Part shown: one piece after another, positions 8,841 to 16,971 of the stretch | How positions within the stretch are numbered: position 1 is the stretch's first letter | Layout: the number at the start of each line of letters is the position of its first letter | Assembly: GCF_000426285.1 (NCBI RefSeq) | Contig: NZ_AUFB01000008.1 | Span: 186,001 to 250,000, forward strand | Direction of reading: 5' to 3' | Source of the DNA: Rhizobium leucaenae USDA 9039 | GTDB taxonomy: Bacteria > Pseudomonadota > Alphaproteobacteria > Rhizobiales > Rhizobiaceae | DNA: 64,000 nucleotides | Position numbers and translations under genes: made by a program | Notes under the pieces: generated by a model | The model's database searches: none | The model's input: only the letters and a program-made list of their open reading frames with translations | What the model was told of the DNA's origin: nothing

Positions 8841-9584
8841 ATGCTTCATGGAAAAACGGCGCTCGTTACGGGCGGTTCGAGCGGAATTGGTCTGGCGGCG
8901 GCCAAGGCGCTGCGTGACAATGGCGCGCGCGTTGCTGTCGCCGGCCGGTCGTCGGAAAAACTTCATCGCGCAATCGCCGAACTCGGCGGTGAGGCTCTTG
9001 CGATCCAGGCCGACGTCTCCTCGCTCGACGATCTAAGCCGGATGAGAGGGACGCTGCAGGAGGCGTTCGGATCGCTGGATATCCTGTTCGCCAATGCGGG
9101 CATTGCGCTCGCTACGCCGCTCGCGACGGCCGACGAGGAAACGTATCATAGGATCATGGATGCAAATGTGAAAAGTGTCTTCTTTACCGTGCAGGCAGTG
9201 CTTCCGCTCATGCGCGACGGCGGCTCCATCGTCCTCAATACCTCCTGGCTGAACCAGGTTGGTATGCCTGGACGTGCGATCCTCTCCGCTTCGAAGGCGG
9301 CCGTTCGTTCCTTCGCACGGACAATGTCGGCCGAACTGATCGACCGCAAGATCCGGGTGAACGCCGTCAGTCCCGGCTCGATCGAAACGCCGATCCACCG
9401 CGGAAAGAACCAGAGCGAGGAAGAGTTCCGCGCTTATGCCGACCGGGTCGGCGCGCAGGTGCCGATCGGGCGCATGGGCAGGCCGGAGGAAATCGCGTGC
9501 GCCGTCCTCTTCCTGGCCAGTGACGCGTCGAGTTACATGCTCGGCACTGAAATCGTTGTCGACGGCGGCAGATCGGAGCTTTGA
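8841..9584 (+). CDS. SDR-family oxidoreductase lacking the catalytic tyrosine
   Basis: 247 residues from the ATG at 8841, which is preceded by CAGGAG with good spacing; longer in-frame starts lack this. The NAD(P) site TGGSSGIG, the NAG motif (FANAGIA) and the C-terminal VDGG of classical SDRs are present. The active-site segment reads ILSASKAA, so Leu occupies the place of the Tyr in YxxxK, while the Lys and upstream Ser are kept. The codon is CTC. The protein may therefore be catalytically altered or bind cofactor without normal reduction. It is the first gene of a four-gene operon with a cupin, a flavin amine oxidase and an MFS transporter. Confidence 0.88.
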   Translation: MLHGKTALVTGGSSGIGLAAAKALRDNGARVAVAGRSSEKLHRAIAELGGEALAIQADVSSLDDLSRMRGTLQEAFGSLDILFANAGIALATPLATADEETYHRIMDANVKSVFFTVQAVLPLMRDGGSIVLNTSWLNQVGMPGRAILSASKAAVRSFARTMSAELIDRKIRVNAVSPGSIETPIHRGKNQSEEEFRAYADRVGAQVPIGRMGRPEEIACAVLFLASDASSYMLGTEIVVDGGRSEL

Positions 9585-9586
9585 AC

Positions 9587-10288
9587 ATGTTACTCAATGA
9601 CGACCTCTCAGGGCGCGCTATCGTCCATGCTGCCCGGCTCGAATGGCTGCCAAGCCCCGTGGCAGGCGTGGACCGGCGGATGCTATTTCGGATCGGTGGC
9701 GAGAAGGCCCGCGCCACTTCCATCGTGCGCTACGCTGCCGGCAGCCGTTTTTCGCATCACGAGCACCCGGGCGGCGAAGAATTTCTTGTTCTGGACGGCG
9801 TATTCCAGGACGAGAGCGGCAACTTCCCGGCCGGCACCTATGTTCGAAATCCCCCAGGAACCGGGCATGCACCCGGAAGCGAGGAGGGGTGTGTGATCCT
9901 TGTGAAGCTCTGGCAGTTCAAGCAAAACGATCGCGAAGGGATTGTCCGGCTGCCCGGTGAAGGTGGGGCAGCCGAGCTTCGCAACGGGGTCATATCTTCG
10001 AGGATTCTTTTCGAGGGCGCGGGCGAGCATGTGATGCTTGAGGACTGGCAGGCAAACGCCGATATCGAGCTGGCCAATCCGCAGGGGCTCGAGCTATTGG
10101 TGATCGACGGCTCCTTGACCGAAGCGGGTGATGCGCTCGAGCGCTGGTCTTGGCTGCGCCTCCCTCCGGGGCAACGATTTCGTGCTCGCGTCGGACAAGA
10201 CGGTGTGCGGGTCTGGTATCAGTTGGCTCCTCTCCTTCATGATGACGTATGCGTCTTTGACGGTTCCGAAGCGCACAAGGACAAGTGA
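9587..10288 (+). CDS. ChrR-like cupin domain protein
   Basis: 233 residues from the ATG at 9587, two bases after the SDR stop with a CGGAG site upstream; an in-frame TTG at 9581 is less likely. It contains two cupin barrels. The first carries the metal motif HHEHPGGEE plus GTGH, as in ChrR-type anti-sigma cupins and related dioxygenases, and the second (about 125-215) lacks an obvious metal cluster. ChrR C-terminal domains sense singlet oxygen or organic peroxides, but no ECF sigma gene is present here and the N-terminal zinc anti-sigma domain is absent. An enzymatic or chemical-sensing role in the operon is more likely. Confidence 0.82.
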   Translation: MLLNDDLSGRAIVHAARLEWLPSPVAGVDRRMLFRIGGEKARATSIVRYAAGSRFSHHEHPGGEEFLVLDGVFQDESGNFPAGTYVRNPPGTGHAPGSEEGCVILVKLWQFKQNDREGIVRLPGEGGAAELRNGVISSRILFEGAGEHVMLEDWQANADIELANPQGLELLVIDGSLTEAGDALERWSWLRLPPGQRFRARVGQDGVRVWYQLAPLLHDDVCVFDGSEAHKDK

Positions 10289-10289
10289 A

Positions 10290-11393
10290 ATGAAAGCTTG
10301 CAGAATAGCCATCGTGGGAGCGGGCCTCGCCGGATTGTATGTAGCACGCGCGCTTCATGCTTCTGGCGCCGACGTGGCAGTTGTAGAAGCCAGAAACCGG
10401 CTGGGCGAACGTATTCTGACGGCCGATGAATCCGGCACGCCGACGGATGACGGGTTCGACCTAGGTCCTTCATGGTACTGGCCGCAGATGCAGCCGCCTA
10501 TGGAGACGCTCGTCGGCGAACTTGGCCTGCAGTCCTTCCCGCAGAACGGCGAGGGAGACGTGGTGTTCGAACGGATGTCTCGGGAAAAGCCACAGCGCTA
10601 TATGGCCGCAATGCAGGAACAGTCGTCGATGAGGCTCTCCGGCGGTGCTGCGGCGGCGGTGCGCGCCCTGGCTCGGGACATACCGGCCGACAGAATCCTT
10701 CTCGATGCAAAGGTGACGGCGATGGCCTTATCCGATGCCGGGATTGAGCTCACGCTGGAAAGAAGCGATGGCCAAGTCGATCGCCTCCGGTCCGAGCAGG
10801 TTGTTGCCGCACTCCCGCCGCGGCTGCTGGAAGCGACCGTAACTTTCAGCCCCGAACAAGAGCAGGCGACCGCTGCCCGGTGGCGCAATACTCCGACGTG
10901 GATGGCTCCGCATGCGAAGTTTTTCGCCATATATGATGAGCCGTTCTGGCGAGCCGCTGGACTTTCTGGCACCGCTCAGAGCATGGTGGGGCCGCTGATG
11001 GAAATCCATGATGCGACGACCGCCTCGGGCAAGGCGGCCCTCTTCGGCTTTCTCGGTGTCGGTGCGGATCAGCGCGCTGCGCTCGGCGAGGAAATGTTGA
11101 AACAAGCTTGCATTGCACAGCTTGCCAAGCTTTTCGGCTCCGATGCGCTCAAACCGCGGGCGGTTCTGTTCAAGGACTGGGCAGCCGATCCGCTGACAGC
11201 CACTGCCGCAGATCGTGTAAGTGGCGGGCATCCCATGTCGGGGCATTCTCCATGGGTATCCGGCGCGTGGAAAGGCCGCCTATGGCTGGCCGGAAGCGAA
11301 ATTAGCCCTGCCGAACCCGGTTATCTCGCCGGTGCGGTCATCGCGGCCGGTCGAGCGGTCGCCGACATCCTGTCCAATACGGATCCCCAATGA
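10290..11393 (+). CDS. FAD-dependent flavin monoamine oxidase-like protein
   Basis: 367 residues from the ATG at 10290, one base after the cupin stop. The N-terminal dinucleotide motif IAIVGAGLAGLYVARAL is followed by the VVEARNRLGERIL segment typical of monoamine oxidase/protoporphyrinogen oxidase folds. The C-terminal segment GRLWLAGSEISPAEPGYLAGA matches the second FAD-contact region. Such enzymes oxidise amines or related C-N/C-C bonds with release of hydrogen peroxide. The length is shorter than classical MAO (about 450), as in many bacterial members. Its stop overlaps the MFS start by four bases. The substrate is unknown. Confidence 0.85.
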   Translation: MKACRIAIVGAGLAGLYVARALHASGADVAVVEARNRLGERILTADESGTPTDDGFDLGPSWYWPQMQPPMETLVGELGLQSFPQNGEGDVVFERMSREKPQRYMAAMQEQSSMRLSGGAAAAVRALARDIPADRILLDAKVTAMALSDAGIELTLERSDGQVDRLRSEQVVAALPPRLLEATVTFSPEQEQATAARWRNTPTWMAPHAKFFAIYDEPFWRAAGLSGTAQSMVGPLMEIHDATTASGKAALFGFLGVGADQRAALGEEMLKQACIAQLAKLFGSDALKPRAVLFKDWAADPLTATAADRVSGGHPMSGHSPWVSGAWKGRLWLAGSEISPAEPGYLAGAVIAAGRAVADILSNTDPQ

Positions 11394-12598
11394 ACTTGAT
11401 ATATCAAGCCCCGGCAGACCCGGGAATCGCAAGGCGCAACTCCTGGGTCTTGACCGTGGCGCAGGCCTTCGGCGGAGCCAATGCTCCGATCGTCATCTCT
11501 CTTGGTGGCCTGGTGGGACAGCATCTGTCACCTGATCCGGAGCTTATTACTCTGCCCGTCAGCCTGCTGAGCCTGGGCCTTGCGCTCGGCACGCTGCCTG
11601 CGGCCTACGTCATGCGCCATTTCGGCCGACGCACCGGCTATCTGTTGGGCTCGACGATCGGCATGATTTCGGGCCTCATCGCGGCGATGGGGATCGTTCT
11701 CTCCAGCTTCCTGATCTTCTGCCTTGGCACCTGCCTCGCCGGCTTCTACTCCTCCTACGTTCAGAGCTATCGGTTCGCTGCGACCGACAACACGACCGGA
11801 GCGCAGAGCCAGAAAGCGATCGCGCGAGTCATGATCGGCGGTTTGATCGCCGCAATCATCGGTCCGCAGCTTGTCATCTGGACACGTGATGCACTTCCCG
11901 GCACGCCGTTCGCTGGAAGCTTTGTGAGCCAGGCTGTCTTGGCCGCGCTGGCATTCCCGGTCCTTTCGCTCCTTCGCACATCGTCGCCGCACAAGATTCA
12001 AGGGCCGCAAGGTGTCGCGGAGCGGCCGCTACTTCAGATTTTGACATCGCCGCGCTATCTCCTCGCCATCGCAACGGGTGTCGTGTCATATGGCCTGATG
12101 ACGTTCGTCATGACTGCGTCGCCGATCGCAATGGTCGGGCATGGTCACTCTATCGACCAGGCCGCGTTGGGAATTCAATGGCACATCCTTGCTATGTATG
12201 CCCCGAGTTTCGTCACCGGACGCCTGATGGTGCGCTTCGGCAAGGAGCGGGTTGCGGCGGTCGGTCTCCTTCTCATCGGTAGCTCGGCCGCGGTCGCGCT
12301 CTCCGGCTTCGACATTGCCCATTTTTGGATTGCGCTCGTTCTGCTCGGGATCGGCTGGAACTTCGGCTTCATCGGCGCGACTGCCATGGTGGCCGACTCC
12401 CACACGCCTGCGGAGCGCAGCAAGGTTCAGGGCGCAAACGACTTCCTCGTCTTCGGGACGGTCGCCTGCGCGTCGTTCTCGGCCGGTTCGCTTCTCCACA
12501 GCTCAGGTTGGGAAACGATCAACTGGATCGTGCTTCCGGCCGTGGCTCTGGTTCTGGTTCCACTGGTCTGGCGTGCGGCTCGCCCGATCCATGGATAG
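11390..12598 (+). CDS. MFS transporter
   Basis: 402 residues with about 12 hydrophobic segments and the MFS loop-2/3 motif in MRHFGRRTGYLLGS. It overlaps the amine-oxidase gene by four bases (ATGA) and is the last gene of the 8841-12598 operon. It is probably an importer or exporter of the compound metabolised by the upstream oxidoreductases. It converges on the GMC oxidoreductase gene ending at 12628. Confidence 0.9.
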   Translation: MNLIYQAPADPGIARRNSWVLTVAQAFGGANAPIVISLGGLVGQHLSPDPELITLPVSLLSLGLALGTLPAAYVMRHFGRRTGYLLGSTIGMISGLIAAMGIVLSSFLIFCLGTCLAGFYSSYVQSYRFAATDNTTGAQSQKAIARVMIGGLIAAIIGPQLVIWTRDALPGTPFAGSFVSQAVLAALAFPVLSLLRTSSPHKIQGPQGVAERPLLQILTSPRYLLAIATGVVSYGLMTFVMTASPIAMVGHGHSIDQAALGIQWHILAMYAPSFVTGRLMVRFGKERVAAVGLLLIGSSAAVALSGFDIAHFWIALVLLGIGWNFGFIGATAMVADSHTPAERSKVQGANDFLVFGTVACASFSAGSLLHSSGWETINWIVLPAVALVLVPLVWRAARPIHG

Positions 12599-12627
12599 AG
12601 GCGAGGTCGAATATTCAGATAAAACGC

Positions 12628-14280
12628 TTAGAGCTCGCCGCGCTTCGCCAGCAGACGAATGCGGTCTGCCGTGCGGCAGGCAATGGCCTGGATTGTAAGG
12701 GAAGGATTGACGCCGCCCACTGTTGGAAAGACCGAACCATCGCAAATCCAAAGATTGTCGATGTCCCAGCAGCGGCAATCGGCGTCAACGACACTGGCCC
12801 GAGGATCGTCTCCCATGCGTGCGGTGCCATGCAGATGGCAGGTGTCGTCGAGTTCCTCCCAAATGTCGTGCGCGTCGGCTGCATACAAGGCTGCGCCCAT
12901 GAAATTCAGCGCATGGCGGATCAATCGCTTGTCGTTATCGCAATAGGAATAGGTTACGCGCGGGATCGGCAGGCCATATTGGTCCCGTGCGTCGGTCAAC
13001 GTGACCTGATTCCTCTCTTGCGGAAGGCATTCGCCCACTATCTTCAGGCCGACCTGATGGTTGTATTTCTCCATTTCGTCGGTCAGCGCCTGACCCCAGA
13101 GCCCTCTCTTTGCCGCGAGGGTGTTCGCCCAGACGATCGGAAGCGGTCCCTGGCTCATGTAACAGTAGCCGCCGAAGAAGTCCTTTCCTTCATCCGTGTA
13201 GTTCCAGTGTTCGGTTATGGCGAGCGACGGCGGGCCCTTATACGAGCGGATTTCCTGTTCTTTCGTGCCCCATACGGCCTGATTGGACTGGACCATCAAG
13301 TTCTTTCCCACCAGGCCGGAGCTGTTTGCCAGCCCATGGGGGTATTTCGAGCTCTTGGAGTTCAACAACAGGCGCGGGGTTTCGATGGCGTAACCTGCAA
13401 CGACCACATTGCGAGCCTTTTGAAAGCGCCAGTTTCCGTTGCGGTGATAATGCACGCCTGTTACCCGGCCTTCCTGGTCGTGTTCGATCCTTCCGACCAT
13501 CGCAAGATCGCGGATCTCCGCTCCGGCCGTAAGTGCTCTTGGAATCCAGGTGACGAGAGCACTGCGCTTGGCATTGGTCGAACAACCGATCACACACATT
13601 CCGCGATAGACGCAGGGAGGCGCAGGTCCCCGCGGGGCAGACAAGGTAGCTATTGGAGTGGGCGTCCATTTGATGCCCATGGCGTCAGCGCCTTGAGCCA
13701 GGACGAGAGCGGCAGCATTCAATTCATGGGGTCGGTAGGGATAGCGTGGCCGGCTCGGCCCCCAGGGATAATGAACGGGGCCGGATATGCCGAGCGCCAG
13801 CTCAACTTCGCGGTAGTAGGACCACATTTCCCGCCAGTCGAGCGGCCAATCGGCTCCGTAGCCGAGCAGCGTTTTCGACTTGAACCATTCGGGACGAAAG
13901 CGCAGCGAGACCATCGCGAAGTGCACCGTCGATCCGCCGACTGATTTGCCGGAATTGTTGGCGCCGAGTTGCAGCGGATTTTCGCCATCGACCAGCCGTT
14001 CGTCCATCCAATACAGCTTGGACTGGTGGGTCTCGTCGGACGCGAAATCCTCAAGCGGCCGAAAGTAGGGACCGGCGTCGAACCCAATGACGGAGAAACC
14101 ATATTCCGCCAGCTTACATGCCAAGGTGCCCCCGCCAGCGCCCGTGCCGACTATGGCGAAATCGACGGGCTCGTCATCGCTATATTCGCGCATCGGCACC
14201 CACCCGCCGTGCCGGAAGACGTCCGGTGCCCGGCCTCCGATCGCCCGCGGCGTTTGCATCGGGTCATCGTATTCGGGCAT
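12628..14280 (-). CDS. GMC-family oxidoreductase (gluconate 2-dehydrogenase flavoprotein-like)
   Basis: 550 residues from the ATG at 14280. The FAD motif FAIVGTGAGGGTLACKLAEYG is at about residue 40. The Cys-rich segment CVYRGMCVIGCSTNAKRSAL is seen in membrane gluconate/sorbitol dehydrogenase large subunits. The C-terminal GMC domain has CHLHGTARMG, the active-site His region, and GGVNPSLTIQA. It oxidises an alcohol or sugar hydroxyl, probably passing electrons to the respiratory chain. It overlaps the subunit-3 gene by 17 bases, so the two probably form a complex. The usual cytochrome c subunit is absent. It is the last gene of the minus-strand block that starts at 19881. Confidence 0.92.
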   Translation of the reverse strand: MPEYDDPMQTPRAIGGRAPDVFRHGGWVPMREYSDDEPVDFAIVGTGAGGGTLACKLAEYGFSVIGFDAGPYFRPLEDFASDETHQSKLYWMDERLVDGENPLQLGANNSGKSVGGSTVHFAMVSLRFRPEWFKSKTLLGYGADWPLDWREMWSYYREVELALGISGPVHYPWGPSRPRYPYRPHELNAAALVLAQGADAMGIKWTPTPIATLSAPRGPAPPCVYRGMCVIGCSTNAKRSALVTWIPRALTAGAEIRDLAMVGRIEHDQEGRVTGVHYHRNGNWRFQKARNVVVAGYAIETPRLLLNSKSSKYPHGLANSSGLVGKNLMVQSNQAVWGTKEQEIRSYKGPPSLAITEHWNYTDEGKDFFGGYCYMSQGPLPIVWANTLAAKRGLWGQALTDEMEKYNHQVGLKIVGECLPQERNQVTLTDARDQYGLPIPRVTYSYCDNDKRLIRHALNFMGAALYAADAHDIWEELDDTCHLHGTARMGDDPRASVVDADCRCWDIDNLWICDGSVFPTVGGVNPSLTIQAIACRTADRIRLLAKRGEL

Positions 14281-14911
14281 TTTCGCGCCTTGCCTGAAGT
14301 TCCTGTCCGGGCTTTGCTTCCGAAGCCTCCCAAGGATCATGGCGGTCAAAGCCAAGCCGCACATATCCTCGTGGACTGGCCGGCCCCCCGAAACCGATCT
14401 CATTCCAGGCCGCCGGAAACGCGTAATAGGCCGAAACGATGTCGTGCAATAGGCGCTTGGAAAAGAAGGCATCAGCGGGAACGCCTGACCAAAGCGGCGA
14501 CCGGACGAATCCGTGGGATATATTGCTCAGCAAGGCATCTTTTTCAGGATCGGAGATATCCGCAAATGGCTGCGTCGAGAGACGTTTTGCTTCATCTTCG
14601 ATCGCCGCCAGTCCCTGCTTCCAGGCAATTGCCAGCGGCGGCAGCTTGGTGTCCCTGTATCCTTCGGAGGCTCCTTCGGTAAGCTTGCTGTCGATCATGG
14701 CGGCAATCGGCACGGGAATTTCGCGACGGGCATTCTGAGGAATGATGCGGTCGCAGATGGCGGCCAAGGTTCTCCACTCGATCGCGTTGAGATGCTTGGG
14801 CGTGGCCGGATCGATGGCCATTCGCTCTTCGACGACCGCGCGTGTCTTGTCGTTCCAGGACACACCGTCTCGCTTGCGCATCACGTCATATCCGGGGTAG
14901 CGATCCTTCAC
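14264..14911 (-). CDS. Gluconate 2-dehydrogenase subunit 3 family protein
   Basis: 215 residues from a GTG at 14911, chosen because GGAG lies seven bases upstream; an ATG at 14881 has no clear site. The core AIEWRTLAAICDRIIPQ and the later ALLSNISHG and SAYYAFPAAWNEIGFGGPASPRGY are hallmarks of the gamma subunit of gluconate/fructose-type dehydrogenases, which escorts and anchors the flavoprotein. Many family members carry a Tat signal, but none is visible here, so a cytoplasmic complex is possible. The gene overlaps the membrane-protein gene upstream by 26 bases and the GMC gene downstream by 17. Confidence 0.88.
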   Translation of the reverse strand: MKDRYPGYDVMRKRDGVSWNDKTRAVVEERMAIDPATPKHLNAIEWRTLAAICDRIIPQNARREIPVPIAAMIDSKLTEGASEGYRDTKLPPLAIAWKQGLAAIEDEAKRLSTQPFADISDPEKDALLSNISHGFVRSPLWSGVPADAFFSKRLLHDIVSAYYAFPAAWNEIGFGGPASPRGYVRLGFDRHDPWEASEAKPGQELQARRENARIR

Positions 14912-15863
14912 GATTCCTCTCCATGTCCAGTAGTGACAGGGCGGCAAGCCCGGCAATGGCAAGTCCGGTGAAGCTCGGAGGCGCAGGGATCGGCGGCCCA
15001 TTCAAAATATTCTGGGACCAGTTGCGCCATCCGCCCATGTTGCGGGAAACGCCGTAGACGTGGAATCCGGCTCCAGCCAAACCCAGTGCCGCAGTGATCT
15101 TCAGAGCGATGCGCGCCAAATGCGATGCGCTCCGGCCCGTCGCAAAAAGACAGCGGCTGAGCAGGATTGCCGCTGTGGGCGGGATGGTGACAGGCAGATA
15201 CATTGCCCGGTTTTGGAACGCGCCTCGAAAGTGCAACAGTGCAGCTTCGCAAACGGTCCCGAGCAGTCCAATGAAAGCGGCGGCGGTCAATATTTTACCT
15301 GCGGGCAAACCAATGATCCTTGGCAATTTGCCCGAGGGTGTGTCGCGGACCTTTTCGGCAGCCCTGCCGAAGCCGCCGGACAATAGAAGCGCTGCGGGGG
15401 CTCCGATAGGAGCCGAATAGAAAAGGTTGAGCCATGACAGGCCGCCGGGACGTTTGAGAATATTATAGGCGTGAAAGCCGAGACCGGCTAAGCCGGTGAC
15501 ACCAGCCACTCCATAGATTATGCCACGCGCGCGGTGGCGCTTCGGTTGGCGGTCGGCAATGCCGGCTATGCTGGCAAGGAGCGCCAGGGAAGAAACAGCA
15601 AGAGGCGCATACATAACCTTATTTTGAAAGCTGCCGCGATAGTGCTCCACGGCACTGTCCGTCAACACCGCCAATGCCAAAATTGCGGCCGCACCGTTGA
15701 GCTGTCGACCCGCAACGAGTGCAAGATCTTTGCTACGAGCCGGTGCCTTCCGCACGTGTTGCAATGCTCTCGGCCGCGCCACAGCTTCCGCAAGGCCGGC
15801 CAGCACCGGCGGGAATTCGGCGGGCCGACTTGGCGCATCCAAAGATTGAACGAGTTGTCTCAT
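14886..15863 (-). CDS. Membrane protein with two tandem copies of one domain
   Basis: 325 residues from the ATG at 15863 (GAGAG upstream). After a basic, Pro/Ala-rich N-terminus of about 50 residues, two homologous membrane units follow at about 57-162 and 192-305. Each has a first helix, the motif H-[YF]-R-G-x-F-Q-N-x-x-M-Y (His74 and His211), a second helix, and G-L-A-G-x-G-F-H (His131 and His268) followed by a loop and a last helix. The paired conserved His residues in or near membrane helices could bind haem or quinone, which is inference. It lies between the enolase-family gene and the dehydrogenase subunit, where a cytochrome subunit would be expected. I do not recognise a named family. 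Confidence 0.82.
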   Translation of the reverse strand: MRQLVQSLDAPSRPAEFPPVLAGLAEAVARPRALQHVRKAPARSKDLALVAGRQLNGAAAILALAVLTDSAVEHYRGSFQNKVMYAPLAVSSLALLASIAGIADRQPKRHRARGIIYGVAGVTGLAGLGFHAYNILKRPGGLSWLNLFYSAPIGAPAALLLSGGFGRAAEKVRDTPSGKLPRIIGLPAGKILTAAAFIGLLGTVCEAALLHFRGAFQNRAMYLPVTIPPTAAILLSRCLFATGRSASHLARIALKITAALGLAGAGFHVYGVSRNMGGWRNWSQNILNGPPIPAPPSFTGLAIAGLAALSLLDMERNREGSLPRI

Positions 15864-15876
15864 CGGTGATCTCTCG

Positions 15877-16971
15877 TCAGATCCTGAATTTTTCGGCGTC
15901 CTGACGCTTGAATTCGAGGCCATTTCCCGGTCGTGACGGATCCGGCGCGATCGTCCCTTCCGAGATTACAGGGGCGCTCTCGAAAAGCATCTGTTCGATA
16001 CGGACATGATCGTGAAACCATTCCAGATGCCGCAAGCGAGCCGCGCAAGTGGCGACATGGAGATGAACCGACGGGGCACAATGACCGGATAAATCGGTGT
16101 GAAAAGCCTCACATAACGCGCTGATTTTCAAAAAGCCGCTGATCCCCCCGCATCGGGTGACATCCGCCTGCAACACATCGACCGCTTTCGCTTCGATGAG
16201 ACGGCGAGCGTCATCGAGCGTGTAGATATATTCGCCGGCGGCAACTTCCATCGATGCCGGGGTTCGATGGCGGACAAAATTCAAACCTGCTTCGTCGTCG
16301 GAACTCACGGGCTCCTCGAACCAGCGCACTCCAGCGCCCTTGATGACCGACGCGAAGCGCACTGCCGCCTGGGGCGTAAAGGCACCGTTCGCATCGATGA
16401 AAAGCTCGGCTTCGCCGATAGCATCCCTTGCGACAGTAATGCGTTGGGGATCTCGTTTGTGGTCTGCGCCGATCTTCATTTTTACGGCGCGGCAGCCATT
16501 TTCAGCGATCCAGGCGGAAAGTTGATCTCGTAGGCGCTCATCCGAATATGTCGTGAAGCCACCGCTCCCGTAGACGGGAATTAATTTGCGGACAGCACCC
16601 AAAAGCATAAAAAGCGGGAGATCCAAACAGCGCGCCTTCAGATCCCATAATGCGGTATCGATGGCCGAGATCGCGCAGGCGGCAATACCAGATCGCCCGG
16701 AATTGCGAATCTTGATCGCCAGACGTTCGAGAATCGAGGGAATGTCAAAACATTCCGACCCCATCACCGTGTCTTTCAGCGTCGCGATTAGATCGATGAC
16801 TGCAGTGTCTGCGTAGGTATATCCGATACCGCGTTGGCTGCCGGCCCAAATCTCGACCACGACCATTGTCGTCGAATCCCACTCGAAGGTGCCGTCTCCC
16901 TCCGGGAAATCGGTGGGGATTTTATAAGCGGCGCATTCGAGGCGATCGATCAATGGTGAAACAGACGTCAC
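15877..16971 (-). CDS. Enolase-superfamily enzyme (mandelate racemase/dipeptide epimerase-like)
   Basis: 364 residues from a GTG at 16971 that overlaps the stop of the TPP-enzyme gene, with GGAGAA upstream. The catalytic barrel shows K164-x-K166 (AVKMKIG), metal ligands Asp193 (FIDANG), Glu219 (WFEEP) and Glu247 (VAAGEYI), Asp270, and His297 (SGHCAPSVH). This residue set fits the mandelate racemase subgroup, which abstracts a proton alpha to a carboxylate to dehydrate or epimerise acid sugars and similar acids. It is followed 13 bases later by the membrane-protein gene. The substrate is not predictable, but an acid-sugar dehydratase would fit next to a gluconate dehydrogenase-like pair. Confidence 0.92.
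   Translation of the reverse strand: MTSVSPLIDRLECAAYKIPTDFPEGDGTFEWDSTTMVVVEIWAGSQRGIGYTYADTAVIDLIATLKDTVMGSECFDIPSILERLAIKIRNSGRSGIAACAISAIDTALWDLKARCLDLPLFMLLGAVRKLIPVYGSGGFTTYSDERLRDQLSAWIAENGCRAVKMKIGADHKRDPQRITVARDAIGEAELFIDANGAFTPQAAVRFASVIKGAGVRWFEEPVSSDDEAGLNFVRHRTPASMEVAAGEYIYTLDDARRLIEAKAVDVLQADVTRCGGISGFLKISALCEAFHTDLSGHCAPSVHLHVATCAARLRHLEWFHDHVRIEQMLFESAPVISEGTIAPDPSRPGNGLEFKRQDAEKFRI

Noticed and set aside
12325..13944. 539-codon plus-strand frame
   Set aside because: It covers the MFS end and runs antisense through the GMC oxidoreductase, whose motifs are unmistakable. No protein family is recognisable in the plus frame.
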